Assembly: GCA_934489915.1 (NCBI GenBank)
Contig: CAKSSZ010000002.1
Span: forward strand, 1 to 34,078
Source: an uncultured Clostridia bacterium
GTDB lineage: Bacteria; Bacillota; Clostridia; HGM11514
DNA length: 34,078 nt
Direction of reading: 5' to 3'
The position numbers and the translations under genes were made by a program. Under the pieces are notes generated by a model. It made no database searches and was not told the DNA's origin. It saw only the letters and a program-made list of their open reading frames with translations. Positions 6,607-14,808 of the stretch are shown here, one piece after another (position 1 is the stretch's first letter; the number at the start of each line of letters is the position of its first letter).

Positions 6607-9000
6607 TTATCGAATATCATACACTGACTGCAAGGTGATTGCCGCTGAAAGCTCCTCCGCCGTAAGATTGGTTTCTCCCTGTACGGTATACCCTTCTGGA
6701 GCAGTGATATCAAAATAATTATCTGAAAGAACAAGATCGCAGGAAGTAAAGTCAACCTCCACCGATTTTGCAAACGTGTTGGACGTTACATGGATTTTTG
6801 CAAAATCCCCTTCTTTGATAATCTGAGCCTGCAGTGCCGGCTGCTCCCATGCAAAGCGCTTTGGTGGGACAAACAGTAGGGTTTGACGCATTAAGAAATG
6901 TCCCTCCCGGTCAAACAGATCCGCATAAAAATAAGAAAAAGCGGGAGCTTCCTTGCAGATCATTTCTGCAGCGTCGGCAGAGGAAAGCGGAGCGATAGAG
7001 ACCGACTGCTCCGCTGCTTGGAATACCGTAAAATCACGGTTGCATAAAAACAGCTTTACCGTGCCGCAAAATTCCTCTCTTGTTTCATTTGCGATATTGA
7101 CGCAAACCCGTCCTCCTTCTTCAAATAACCCCATGGCCACCGGTGCATAAAACTTTTTTGCCGCATAGTGCAGTGCTTTATACCGTCCGAAATAATCAAT
7201 ACTGGACCAGGATGCCACCGGCCAGCAATCGTTTACCTGCCAGTATAAGGATCCCATGCAATACCCCCGGATTTTCCGGAAATATTCCACCCCGTATTTG
7301 ATGGCGTCTGCCTGCAGCAGCTGAGACGCATAGACCAATGCCTGAAAGCTGGTAGGATAAAGGTATTGCTCTGCCAGATAGGTTAAAATTTTGGCATTAC
7401 CGCTTTTGCATTTCTGATGGTTTTCCATCACCTGCGAAAATGCGTTAAGATCCTCTTCACCGCAAAAGCTCCGGATGGTTTTCATGGAAGGAAAGCTTTC
7501 AAACCCGTATTCCGAACAAAAACGGAACCGATGCTCCCGATAGGCTGTAAACGGGGTTCCTCCGTGCCAGACGTCCCAATAATGTGTGTCGCCCTTGTCT
7601 AACGCATTGGTGTCTTCAAACCCGCCTCCGGCAGAGGGACTGGACGGCCAATAAAAGGTTTGAGGGGCAAAACGGGCGCATAAATCCGGTAAAATTCCTT
7701 CATACAGCCGCAAATAGTCTGCCTTGACTTTTTCCGATCTCCCCATTCTGCCGGACTTCAGATCCAGCTCAATTTCATTATTGCCGCACAGTAACCCCAA
7801 AGACGCATGGTGCCGAATGCGTTTCAGATTGTCTTCGAATTCCGCCCGGACATTTTTTTCAAACTCCTCTGTCAGCCAAATGTTTACACAGGCAAACATA
7901 AAATCCTGCCATACAATTAAGCCAAGCTCATCGCATAAATCAAAAAATTCATCCTCCGGATAGTAGCCCCCACCCCAGACGCGAATGGTATTATAATTGG
8001 CGTCTACGCACGCTTCCAGCAATTTTTTGGTGCGTTCCGGATGGATCCGGGACAGGATGCTGTCCTGAGGGATATAGTTTGCACCCATGGAAAATATTTT
8101 AATGCCGTTCACAACAAATGCAAATTCGTGGTTATTCGCCGCACCTGCGGATAGGGTCAGGGTTCGCAGGCCGATTCTTTTTTCCACACGATCCAGAATG
8201 CGCCCCTCCTTTTTCAAAAGAAATGTTACCGAATAGAGGGGCTGTTCCCCATATCCCCGGGGCCACCAAAGCGCCGGCTGATCTACCTCAATCACCGCCT
8301 TTCCCCCGGGCATGGGATAACGTTTTCCGTCAAATTCGACCTCCATCTCTATTCCGTCTGACCGATGCGCTGCTTCTCCGCTCACTGTCAGTGTGACGGC
8401 GCCGTTTTTGTGACATTGCCGGATAAATACATCCTCCCATCTGTCACAGTCATAGGTAAGCAGCTCTACTTTCCGGAAAATCCCCATGTCCGGCAGCTTG
8501 GGTCCCCAGTCCCAACCGGACATAGAAAGACATTTTCGTAAATGTGCCGCTCCCTTAATAGTATCTCCGGATAAATCACCGTTTGTCCATAAAAAATGAG
8601 TGCGGTTTTGTTCCTCAAAATATTGGATCGGAGAATGGAACACCAGCTTGATTTCATTTTTCCCGCACCGGGCTAACTTCTTCACATCAAAACGATAAGT
8701 GCGATGCATATTCATGACCGAGGAAAGCAGTGTACCGTTAAAATAAATATCACAAATGGTGTCTAACCCGTGAAATACCAGCTCTATGTAATCTTTTTTC
8801 CATTCCTCCGGCTGAATTTCAAATACGGAGGAAAAAACACAATCTTCACGGGACAGGTCGGTTAACTCTTGTTCGTTCAGTCCGTAAAACGGATCCTGAA
8901 TCAATCCGTGCTCCAAAAGCACGCTGTACATGGAGCAGGGAGCGGTTGCTGCCAGCTCCTGATGTTGTTGATACTGCATGTTCCAAGAATGAATTACCAT
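6607..9000 (-). CDS. GH2 beta-mannosidase
   Basis: Hydrolyses terminal non-reducing beta-D-mannosyl residues from manno-oligosaccharides, working inside the cell since no signal peptide is present. The order is glycoside hydrolase family 2: N-terminal sugar-binding domain (GLDTICDIYFNG, SGWDWGPKLPD), Ig-like domain (WWPRGYGEQPLY), then a TIM barrel (NTIRVWGGGYYPEDEFFDLCDELGLIVWQDFMF, written here in parts: NTIRVWGGG and VWQDFMF). The acid/base is Glu409 in CGNNEIE and the nucleophile Glu497 in FCSEYGFES. At 797 residues it is near the usual 800-850. ATG 9000 is preceded by GGGAG, and a perfect sigma-A promoter lies just upstream. The downstream membrane protein is probably in the same transcript. 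No mannan transporter or other mannosidase is in the window. Confidence 0.9.
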   Translation of the reverse strand: MVIHSWNMQYQQHQELAATAPCSMYSVLLEHGLIQDPFYGLNEQELTDLSREDCVFSSVFEIQPEEWKKDYIELVFHGLDTICDIYFNGTLLSSVMNMHRTYRFDVKKLARCGKNEIKLVFHSPIQYFEEQNRTHFLWTNGDLSGDTIKGAAHLRKCLSMSGWDWGPKLPDMGIFRKVELLTYDCDRWEDVFIRQCHKNGAVTLTVSGEAAHRSDGIEMEVEFDGKRYPMPGGKAVIEVDQPALWWPRGYGEQPLYSVTFLLKKEGRILDRVEKRIGLRTLTLSAGAANNHEFAFVVNGIKIFSMGANYIPQDSILSRIHPERTKKLLEACVDANYNTIRVWGGGYYPEDEFFDLCDELGLIVWQDFMFACVNIWLTEEFEKNVRAEFEDNLKRIRHHASLGLLCGNNEIELDLKSGRMGRSEKVKADYLRLYEGILPDLCARFAPQTFYWPSSPSAGGGFEDTNALDKGDTHYWDVWHGGTPFTAYREHRFRFCSEYGFESFPSMKTIRSFCGEEDLNAFSQVMENHQKCKSGNAKILTYLAEQYLYPTSFQALVYASQLLQADAIKYGVEYFRKIRGYCMGSLYWQVNDCWPVASWSSIDYFGRYKALHYAAKKFYAPVAMGLFEEGGRVCVNIANETREEFCGTVKLFLCNRDFTVFQAAEQSVSIAPLSSADAAEMICKEAPAFSYFYADLFDREGHFLMRQTLLFVPPKRFAWEQPALQAQIIKEGDFAKIHVTSNTFAKSVEVDFTSCDLVLSDNYFDITAPEGYTVQGETNLTAEELSAAITLQSVYDIR

Positions 9001-9032
9001 ACGTAATCTCCCATCTCACTTTTCTTGTTTTT

Positions 9033-9061
9033 ATTATACTCTAAAACAATGGGATTGTCAA
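9033..9061 (-). promoter_or_regulatory. Consensus sigma-A promoter of the beta-mannosidase gene
   Basis: Minus strand TTGACA (9061-9056), a 17-base spacer and TATAAT (9038-9033) match the consensus exactly. The predicted leader to ATG 9000 is only about 25 nt. Confidence 0.85.
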
Positions 9062-9065
9062 TGTA

Positions 9066-9103
9066 TAAAAAGATCTGCGGCAAAACCGGATTGCCGCAGA
9101 TCT
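9066..9103 (-). terminator. Terminator of the small lipoprotein gene
   Basis: AGATCTGCGGCAA (9071-9083) and TTGCCGCAGATCT (9091-9103) are perfect 13-base arms. On the minus strand the stem is followed by TTTTTATA, 16 nt after the lipoprotein stop. Confidence 0.85.
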
Positions 9104-9118
9104 TCAGAGAAATTCCTG

Positions 9119-9385
9119 TTATTCGTTTTCTTTGTCCTTGTCCTGACCGGTCAGATCGTCCTTAATATCTTCTCCGGCGTCTTTCATTTTTTCGCCTGCG
9201 TCCTCCATACCGTCCTTTACATCCTCACCCAGATCAGGGCTTTCCGATACCTTGGGAGAGGTTGTTACGTTCGGCGACGCCGTTACAGGAGGTGTAGGAG
9301 AAGCGGTACCGTCCTGATTGGATCCGCATGCCGTTAACATTCCCATCAGCAACAAGGCTGACAGCGTCAAACTAAATTTTTTCAT
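9119..9385 (-). CDS. Small acidic lipoprotein
   Basis: An 88-residue protein with a lipoprotein signal peptide: MKKF, hydrophobic core, lipobox LTAC (Cys at about residue 20). The mature part has a Ser/Thr/Pro linker (about 28-50) and then an amphipathic heptad/undecad stretch, KDGMEDAGEKMKDAGEDIKD, rich in Lys, Asp and Gly. It would be lipid-anchored outside the membrane, but no function is recognised. The start is ATG 9385, preceded by AAAGG; an in-frame upstream ATG at 9409 would spoil the signal peptide. It has its own terminator and a hairpin-rich leader. Confidence 0.7.
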   Translation of the reverse strand: MKKFSLTLSALLLMGMLTACGSNQDGTASPTPPVTASPNVTTSPKVSESPDLGEDVKDGMEDAGEKMKDAGEDIKDDLTGQDKDKENE

Positions 9386-9420
9386 GTAGCTCTGCCTTTC
9401 TGCCCACAAAATCTTATCGT

Positions 9421-9474
9421 GCTTACCGTGGGCGAGTAAGCAATACAGCTTGGCTGTATTCTATTCCTATTATA
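9421..9474 (-). promoter_or_regulatory. -10 element and two tandem hairpins upstream of the lipoprotein gene
   Basis: Minus-strand TATAAT (9474-9469) lacks a convincing -35. It is followed by two back-to-back perfect hairpins: AATACAGC/GCTGTATT (9442-9449, 9453-9460, three-base loop) and GCTTAC/GTAAGC (9421-9426, 9436-9441). Neither has a T-run after it, so they look like 5'-leader or operator structures rather than terminators. Confidence 0.5.
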
Positions 9475-9525
9475 TGGCAGTCAGCATCGAAATATTCCTT
9501 TTTTTATGTGCCGCAGAAACTTTCT

Positions 9526-10197
9526 TTATTCATCCCAGGTCAGACTGCAATTTTGTGCAAACAGGGCGATTAAATCCTCCTCCTTCACCTGAGGCGGAAT
9601 TTCTACCGAAAATTTATAAATACGGCTTTCCTCTTTTTTGGAAATGTAAGTGTCTTGCACGATCACACCCTTTTCTTGCAGCAGATCGGTTGCATATTGC
9701 TGAAACCCGGGCTGAACCACATCGTATACCGCCAGCGTTTTTGCCTTAGGCAGCACGGAAAGCTTTGGGTTTCGGTGCAGCAGGATCTGGGCGGAAAGTA
9801 AAATTGCAGTGGCAGCAATTCCCACCGGGTACATCCCTGCTCCAAGCGCCATGCCGATCCCGGAGGTTGCCCAGATTCCGGCGGCGGTGGTTAAGCCGGT
9901 GACTGTCTTTTTTTGTACAAAAATTATGCCGGCGCCCAAAAAGCCAACGCCGCTGACAATTTGTGCTGCAATTCTGGAGGGGTCTAACTTAGCGTCCGTC
10001 AATGACGCAAGCTGCAGCATATCCGTAAATCCATATTTGGATACTACCATCATCAGCGCAGCGCCGCAAGCCACCACACAGTGGGTGCGGATTCCCGCTT
10101 CCTTTGCACGGTTCCGCCGTTCCATTCCAATGGCTACGCCGCAAAGAGCTGCAATAATGATCCGAAAAATCAATTGTATGTTCATTTGCCAATTCAT
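9526..10197 (-). CDS. MgtC/SapB family membrane protein
   Basis: A 223-residue inner-membrane protein of the MgtC/SapB family, linked in other bacteria to growth at low magnesium and membrane potential control. Visible family marks are GMERRNRAKEAGIRTH (about residues 24-39), VSGVGFLGAGIIF and TTAAGIWATSGIGMALG, in four or five membrane spans, followed by a cytoplasmic ACT-like tail (about 150-223). Its ATG overlaps the hydE stop as ATGA (10194-10197), so translation is coupled to hydE. That pairing is unexpected from function. No clear terminator was seen downstream. Confidence 0.85.
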   Translation of the reverse strand: MNWQMNIQLIFRIIIAALCGVAIGMERRNRAKEAGIRTHCVVACGAALMMVVSKYGFTDMLQLASLTDAKLDPSRIAAQIVSGVGFLGAGIIFVQKKTVTGLTTAAGIWATSGIGMALGAGMYPVGIAATAILLSAQILLHRNPKLSVLPKAKTLAVYDVVQPGFQQYATDLLQEKGVIVQDTYISKKEESRIYKFSVEIPPQVKEEDLIALFAQNCSLTWDE

Positions 10198-11240
10198 GCT
10201 TTCTTTTTCTCCCTTCTTACATCTCCCCGATCTGTTATAATTTCATATCCCGCTTCCTGTACTCGCTTTTGAAGAGCCGTCTTTCCTTCTGCCGCTTCTT
10301 CATTGGTGCTGATTTTATGATCATACAGGGTATATAATTTGCGTACTTCTACGGGGGAAAGATTAGGCATCACGACGTTTGCCCCTGCCTGTAAGCCCAG
10401 TTCCCGCCCCTCGGGGTGGAGCGTTCCCAGTGCAGTTGTGGCAGGCAGCAGCACATAAGGAAACATCAGCCGCAAAATTGAGATCAGCCGCAGGGTAAGA
10501 GCAAGACTGCCGTTGGGTTCCCCCCGAAGAGGAGTTTGCGCATGATGCAAAAAGGGGCCAATCCCAATCATATCCGGCTGAAGTTTCTGTAAAAAACGAA
10601 GATCTTCCAGCAAATATTCTAATGTTTGCCCCGGTGACCCAACCATAAAACCGCTGCCTACCTGGTATCCGATTTCTTTCAGATTCCATAGGCATTTCCG
10701 ACGGTTTTCAAAGCTCATCTCGTTCGGGTGCAGCGCTTGATAATGCGCTTTCACAGCTGTTTCATGCCGCAGCAAATACCGATCTGCTCCGGCTTGGAAT
10801 AACACTTCATAACTTTTGCGGGAGCGTTCTCCCAAGGATAGCGTAACCGCACAGTCCGGAAACTCTTCTTTTATTTTATGAAGCAGAGAGCATAACCATG
10901 CGTCCGTATGGGCGCCGTCCTCTCCCCCTTGCAAAACAAAGGTGCGAAAGCCCAAACGGTATCCTTCCCGGCAGCAGGACAGAATTTGTGTTTCTGTCAG
11001 GCGGTACCGATGAAGCCGGGTATTTTCCCGCCGGATGCCGCAATAATAGCAATTGTTCTTACAGTGGTTTGAGATTTCAATCAACCCGCGGATGAAAACC
11101 TTATTTCCGTAATGCAGCTGCCGTACCTGATCTGCCAGCTGCCGCAGAGGCTCTTCCGCTTCCTCCCGGGTCATGAGAGCCATCAGTTCTTCGTCTGCCA
11201 GATCCCCTGTTCGGTACAGCCGTTGTACTAACTCCCTCAT
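10194..11240 (-). CDS. hydE: [FeFe]-hydrogenase H-cluster maturase HydE (radical SAM)
   Basis: Radical S-adenosylmethionine enzyme needed, with HydG and HydF, to assemble the 2Fe subcluster of [FeFe]-hydrogenase; HydE acts on the HydG-made organometallic precursor. The radical SAM cysteines are Cys60, Cys64 and Cys67 (CKNNCYYC). HydE-type marks include GFRTFVLQGGED, RYLLRHETA, GSGFMVGSPGQT and GIGPFLHH, and 348 residues is the usual length. The start is ATG 11240 with GGGAGG upstream; a 26-codon in-frame extension reaches back past the promoter and is rejected. A perfect sigma-A promoter overlaps the end of the preceding regulator gene. The other maturases lie about 6 kb away on the opposite strand. 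Confidence 0.93.
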   Translation of the reverse strand: MRELVQRLYRTGDLADEELMALMTREEAEEPLRQLADQVRQLHYGNKVFIRGLIEISNHCKNNCYYCGIRRENTRLHRYRLTETQILSCCREGYRLGFRTFVLQGGEDGAHTDAWLCSLLHKIKEEFPDCAVTLSLGERSRKSYEVLFQAGADRYLLRHETAVKAHYQALHPNEMSFENRRKCLWNLKEIGYQVGSGFMVGSPGQTLEYLLEDLRFLQKLQPDMIGIGPFLHHAQTPLRGEPNGSLALTLRLISILRLMFPYVLLPATTALGTLHPEGRELGLQAGANVVMPNLSPVEVRKLYTLYDHKISTNEEAAEGKTALQKRVQEAGYEIITDRGDVRREKKKA

Positions 11241-11273
11241 ACTTTTTCCGCCTCCCGGATCTTTTGTATTAAA

Positions 11274-11302
11274 ATTATAGCACAATCCCACCGGTTTGTC
11301 AA
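11274..11302 (-). promoter_or_regulatory. Consensus sigma-A promoter of hydE
   Basis: Minus-strand TTGACA (11302-11297), 17 bases, TATAAT (11279-11274). The TGA inside the -35 hexamer is also the stop codon of the upstream pdxR-like gene, so the promoter is embedded in that gene's end. Confidence 0.85.
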
Positions 11303-12666
11303 GCCAGTGCAGCCGCAAGCTGCTCTAAAGCGCCCGGCAAAAGAGCGGGATCCAGTGCAGAGTAATTGAATAGTATTGTCCCTGCATCCGTGGGATGAAT
11401 GCCGTAGTCGGAAAGGCAGCGCAGAAGCAGCCCGTATTTTCTTGCCCGTTCCTTGATTTGTGCATCAGTCAAGTTGGTATGCAACCGAATTAAAAAATGC
11501 AATCCGGAACGTTCCTCTAAAAGCTCCCCCTGTAAGCTGCTTTGCTTCACTGCCTCTACTGCCCGGCTGCGAATTTTTTGATAGTAGCTGCGCATCCGGT
11601 TTAAATGCTTTTCAAAATATCCTTCCTGCAAAAACAAAGCCAGGGTCATTTGTTCAAAAACCGAAACCGTACATGCATAAAACCCCAAATTTTTCCGAAA
11701 TCGGTCTGCCAGGGCAGCGGGCAGAACCATGTACCCAATCCGAATGGAGGGGGCAAGGGTTTTGGAAAAGGTATTCATATAAATGACTCGCCCAAAAGCG
11801 TCAATGCTTTGCAGGGGCATTGCCATCCGGCGGCTTAAGCGAAACTCGCTGTCATAATCGTCTTCAATGATATATTGCTCCTGCCCTGCCCATTGTAGTA
11901 ATTCATACCGCCTTTGGGTTGAGGTCACAATTCCGGTAGGGTAATGGTGTGCCGGAGAGAGGTGAGCGACGGTTGCGTTCGATTGCCGCAGGCAGTCCAT
12001 CTGCAACCCGTCTCCGTCCAGCGGAATCGGCAGACACTGTACGCCGTTTGCCTGGTAAATGCGGCGGATTTTGCTATGACCCGGATCTTCAATGGCAATC
12101 CGGCTTTGCCGCCCCAGCAATTGCACCAGCAATTGATATAAATATTCTGTGCCGGCGCCGATCACAATTTGTTCCGGAGCAACTGCCATCCCCCGGAAGC
12201 GCAGCAAATGGGTTGCGATTGCTTCCCGCAAAACCTGTTCTCCCTGCGGTTCTAACGTCCCCAGCAGCCGTGAATCTGCCTCGCTGAGTACCCGGCGCAT
12301 TAACCGTGACCAAATACTGAAGGGAAAATTCCCCGGATTGCTTCGGTTAGCGCTCAAATCCAAATAAGAAGTCTCATGTTTTGGTATCATATGGGACGGA
12401 AGATTGCGGGCGGGGGAAAAAGGGGGAATCTCCGCTACATAATATCCGCTTTTTTCCCGGGAAAGCAAAAATCCCTCTGCCACTAGCTGGCCGTAAGCGG
12501 AATCTACCGTAATCTGGCTGATCGATAAATGCCGTGCCAGGCTGCGCCGTGAGGGCAGCTTTTCGCCTGATGTCAACTTTCCCTGCAAAATATCTTCCCG
12601 AATACAGCGGGACAAATAGTCATACAAGGGCAAATGCCCCCGTTTGCTCATGTCATAGGTCAGCAT
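11299..12666 (-). CDS. MocR/PdxR-type transcriptional regulator (GntR HTH fused to aminotransferase-like domain)
   Basis: A 455-residue regulator of the MocR subfamily. A GntR winged helix (about residues 10-78, GEKLPSRRSLARHLSISQIT) is joined to a fold-type I aminotransferase domain that uses pyridoxal phosphate as effector; the cofactor lysine is Lys302 in NTFSKTLAPSIRIGY, and EDDYDSEFR carries the Asp that holds the pyridine ring. PdxR members control vitamin B6 synthesis or uptake. Here it is divergent from an ECF S component across 139 bp with an inverted repeat, which suggests B6 uptake control plus autoregulation. AGGAGGTGAT precedes ATG 12666. The effector and target are inferred from family and context. 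Confidence 0.85.
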   Translation of the reverse strand: MLTYDMSKRGHLPLYDYLSRCIREDILQGKLTSGEKLPSRRSLARHLSISQITVDSAYGQLVAEGFLLSREKSGYYVAEIPPFSPARNLPSHMIPKHETSYLDLSANRSNPGNFPFSIWSRLMRRVLSEADSRLLGTLEPQGEQVLREAIATHLLRFRGMAVAPEQIVIGAGTEYLYQLLVQLLGRQSRIAIEDPGHSKIRRIYQANGVQCLPIPLDGDGLQMDCLRQSNATVAHLSPAHHYPTGIVTSTQRRYELLQWAGQEQYIIEDDYDSEFRLSRRMAMPLQSIDAFGRVIYMNTFSKTLAPSIRIGYMVLPAALADRFRKNLGFYACTVSVFEQMTLALFLQEGYFEKHLNRMRSYYQKIRSRAVEAVKQSSLQGELLEERSGLHFLIRLHTNLTDAQIKERARKYGLLLRCLSDYGIHPTDAGTILFNYSALDPALLPGALEQLAAALA

Positions 12667-12688
12667 TCTATCACCTCCTGATCCTTAT

Positions 12689-12717
12689 ATTATATCATAG
12701 CTGACGGGGAAAATCAA
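12689..12717 (-). promoter_or_regulatory. Sigma-A promoter of the MocR/PdxR regulator
   Basis: Minus-strand TTGATT (12717-12712), 17 bases, TATAAT (12694-12689). The -35 overlaps the left arm of the inverted repeat at 12716-12767, as expected for autoregulation. Confidence 0.7.
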
Positions 12718-12767
12718 TCTGGTCTTATAAAAAAGTATCAAAATGGCTCTTTTCATAATTCCAGATT
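12716..12767. promoter_or_regulatory. Inverted repeat, candidate MocR/PdxR operator
   Basis: AATCTGGNNTTAT (12716-12728) is mirrored by ATAANNCCAGATT (12755-12767), 11 of 13 positions paired, with the centre midway between the two divergent genes. The left arm touches the regulator's -35; the right arm ends 4 bp before the -10 of the S-component gene. Confidence 0.55.
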
Positions 12768-12777
12768 GCGTTATAAT
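12750..12777 (+). promoter_or_regulatory. Promoter of the ECF S-component gene, weak -35
   Basis: TATAAT (12772-12777) is perfect but the best -35 at 16 bp is TTTTCA (12750-12755). A strong -10 with a poor -35 fits a promoter needing an activator. Confidence 0.5.
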
Positions 12778-12805
12778 GAAAAGAAAAAAGATGAGGTGAC
12801 CAACT

Positions 12806-13291
12806 GTGAAACAAGATAAGCAAATGAAAAGACTGGTGCTTGCAGCGTTGCTCGCAGCGCTGACCTGCGTGGGAACGATGGTAATTAAAATTCCTTCCTT
12901 GCACGGATATCTGCATCCGGGCGATGGATTTGTATTATTATCCGGCTTTTTGCTGGGGCCGTGGTACGGAGCTGCGGCAGCGGGGATCGGCTCCGGATTG
13001 GCTGACCTTTTTTCCGGCTACACCATTTATGTTCCGGGGACGCTTCTCATTAAAGCGCTGTCTGCTTTGATTGCCGGGCTAATTTATCAGAAAAAAAACA
13101 GCAGCGCATATGCGCTGCTGGGCGGGGTCTTAGGCGAGCTTGCAATGGCTGCCGGTTATTTTCTGTATGAATCTGCCGTTTTCCATGAAGGTGCGGCGGC
13201 CGCAATCCCCGGTAATTTAGCCCAGGGTGCGGCGGGGGTCGTGATTTCCATGCTTCTTCTCCCCCTGTTGAAAAAAGCCGTGCGCCGATAA
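12806..13291 (+). CDS. ECF transporter S component, probable vitamin uptake protein
   Basis: A 161-residue integral membrane protein with about five to six hydrophobic segments, the size and shape of the substrate-binding (S) subunit of an energy-coupling-factor transporter. Typical marks are the N-terminal small-residue helix LAALLAALTCVGTMVIKIP, then HPGDGFVLLSGFLLGPWYG and GSGLADLF. It would need the shared EcfA/A'/T module, not found here. Start is GTG 12806 with GAGGTGA upstream. The divergent MocR/PdxR regulator suggests a vitamin B6 compound (PdxU-like), but the sequence alone does not fix the substrate. It converges on the ABC ATPase gene with only 5 bp between stops and no visible terminator. 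Confidence 0.75.
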   Translation: MKQDKQMKRLVLAALLAALTCVGTMVIKIPSLHGYLHPGDGFVLLSGFLLGPWYGAAAAGIGSGLADLFSGYTIYVPGTLLIKALSALIAGLIYQKKNSSAYALLGGVLGELAMAAGYFLYESAVFHEGAAAAIPGNLAQGAAGVVISMLLLPLLKKAVRR

Positions 13292-13296
13292 CATTT

Positions 13297-14082
13297 TTAT
13301 TTTTCGCTCATTTTACTTAAAAAAGCGGCGGTTCTTTCATTTTTCGGATGATCGATCACTTCCTCCGGAGTACCGGATTCTGCGATGATCCCTTGATCCA
13401 TAAAAATGATCCGATCTGCAACGTGGCGTGCAAATTCTATTTCATGAGTTACAATGACCATGGTAGTTTTCTTTGCTGCCAGGCTTTTAATGACTTTTAA
13501 AATTTCTCCTGTCAGTTCCGGGTCCAGTGCAGAGGTGGGTTCGTCAAAAAACAGAACCTTCGGCTCTAAGGCAAGCGCTCTTGCAATGGAAACCCGCTGC
13601 TGCTGCCCGCCGGACAGCTGGCAGGGGTAATTATCATATTTCGCGGAAAGCCCCACCCGATCCAGCAGGGCTTGCGCCCGGGAACGGATTTGTGCTTCCG
13701 TTTCTTTTTTCTTCTGCTTATAATCAGGCTGTTCCTTTGCCTGGAGAAGGGGCGCCAGCATTACATTTTCCAATGCGCTGTACTGAGGAAAAAGATTAAA
13801 CTGCTGGAACACCAAGCCGAAATTCAGCTGATTTTTCCGCATTTCTGCAGCAGTATATTTCTTGCGCTGCTCTCCGTCAAACACCAGCTTGCCGTCTACT
13901 AAAATTCGTCCCTTTTCTGCCTGCTCCAAAAAATTGATGCAGCGCAGCAGGGTGGTTTTTCCGCTGCCGGAGGAACCCAAAATGGCGACAACCTCCCCCT
14001 GCTCCACAGAAAAATCAATGCCCTTGAGCACTTCGGTTTTCCCAAATTGTTTGTATAATTGTTCTACCTTTAAAATTGACAT
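13297..14082 (-). CDS. Polar amino acid ABC transporter ATP-binding protein
   Basis: A 261-residue ATPase that powers uptake with the adjacent permease and binding protein. Walker A GSSGSGKTT (about 36-44), Q-loop VFQQFNLFPQ, signature LSGGQQQRVSIARALA, Walker B VLFFDEPTSALDP and the switch HEIEFARHVADR identify the GlnQ/ArtP/HisP class. A short charged insertion (KEQPDYKQKKKETEAQ) lies between the Q-loop and the signature. It is the third gene of its operon, 32 bp after the permease. Confidence 0.9.
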   Translation of the reverse strand: MSILKVEQLYKQFGKTEVLKGIDFSVEQGEVVAILGSSGSGKTTLLRCINFLEQAEKGRILVDGKLVFDGEQRKKYTAAEMRKNQLNFGLVFQQFNLFPQYSALENVMLAPLLQAKEQPDYKQKKKETEAQIRSRAQALLDRVGLSAKYDNYPCQLSGGQQQRVSIARALALEPKVLFFDEPTSALDPELTGEILKVIKSLAAKKTTMVIVTHEIEFARHVADRIIFMDQGIIAESGTPEEVIDHPKNERTAAFLSKMSEK

Positions 14083-14114
14083 AGCCCGTCGATTCCTTTC
14101 TATTCCGGTATTTC

Positions 14115-14759
14115 TCAGCCCTTATAATAATTCAACCGTTTTTCCAGATAGCCGAACAGCAGCGTCAGTGCGCCGTTAAACAGCAGGAAATAAAGGCCGG
14201 TAGAGAACAGCGGCCAGATCAAGCCCTGCTTGGAAAACCGCTCCGCACACATCAGTATTTCAGCCAGGCCGATGATTCGTGCCAGGGAGGTATCCTTCAC
14301 CAGGGTAATAATCTCGTTGCTCATGGGCGCTGTAATCCGCTTAATTACCTGAAACAGAACCACCTTGAAAAAGGTTTGCGTCTTGGTCAGCCCCAGCACC
14401 TGTGCTGCTTCATACTGCCCTTTCGGGATACTTTCGATACCGCCCCGGTAAATTTCAGAAAAATAAGCGGCATAATTAATGACAAAGGCAATCAGCGCTG
14501 CAGTCATACGGGAACGTACCGGCATATGGAACAGCAGCCCCGGCACATATAATACAACGAAAATTTGCAGCATCAGCGGGGTACCGCGAATGATCCATAC
14601 AAAGGTCTTGGTCAGGTACCGCAGCGGAAAAAAGCGGGACATAGAACCCAAAGTTATAATTAATCCTAAGGGAATGGCCGCAAGCAGCGTGACAATAAAA
14701 ATCTGACAGTTCAGGCCAAAGCCGGAAAACAAAGACAGCAAAATATCAGTTTGACTCAC
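14115..14759 (-). CDS. Polar amino acid ABC transporter permease
   Basis: A 214-residue membrane permease of the HisM/GlnP class with about five spans. The EAA loop that docks to the ATPase is EAAQVLGLTKTQTFFKVVLFQ (about residues 117-137, quoted only in part: EAAQVLGLTKTQ). The N-terminal segment IPLGLIITLGSM and the RGTPLMLQIF motif are typical of amino acid systems. As the only permease here it likely works as a homodimer. A stem-loop lies between it and the binding protein gene upstream. Confidence 0.9.
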   Translation of the reverse strand: MSQTDILLSLFSGFGLNCQIFIVTLLAAIPLGLIITLGSMSRFFPLRYLTKTFVWIIRGTPLMLQIFVVLYVPGLLFHMPVRSRMTAALIAFVINYAAYFSEIYRGGIESIPKGQYEAAQVLGLTKTQTFFKVVLFQVIKRITAPMSNEIITLVKDTSLARIIGLAEILMCAERFSKQGLIWPLFSTGLYFLLFNGALTLLFGYLEKRLNYYKG

Positions 14760-14808
14760 CTGAGTTCATCCTTCCTCTTTCAAAGCAAAAATCATAAAAC
14801 AACGGAGG

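Noticed and set aside
11241..11318. N-terminal extension of HydE
   Set aside because: It contains the hydE promoter and the end of the upstream gene; ATG 11240 has a good ribosome binding site.
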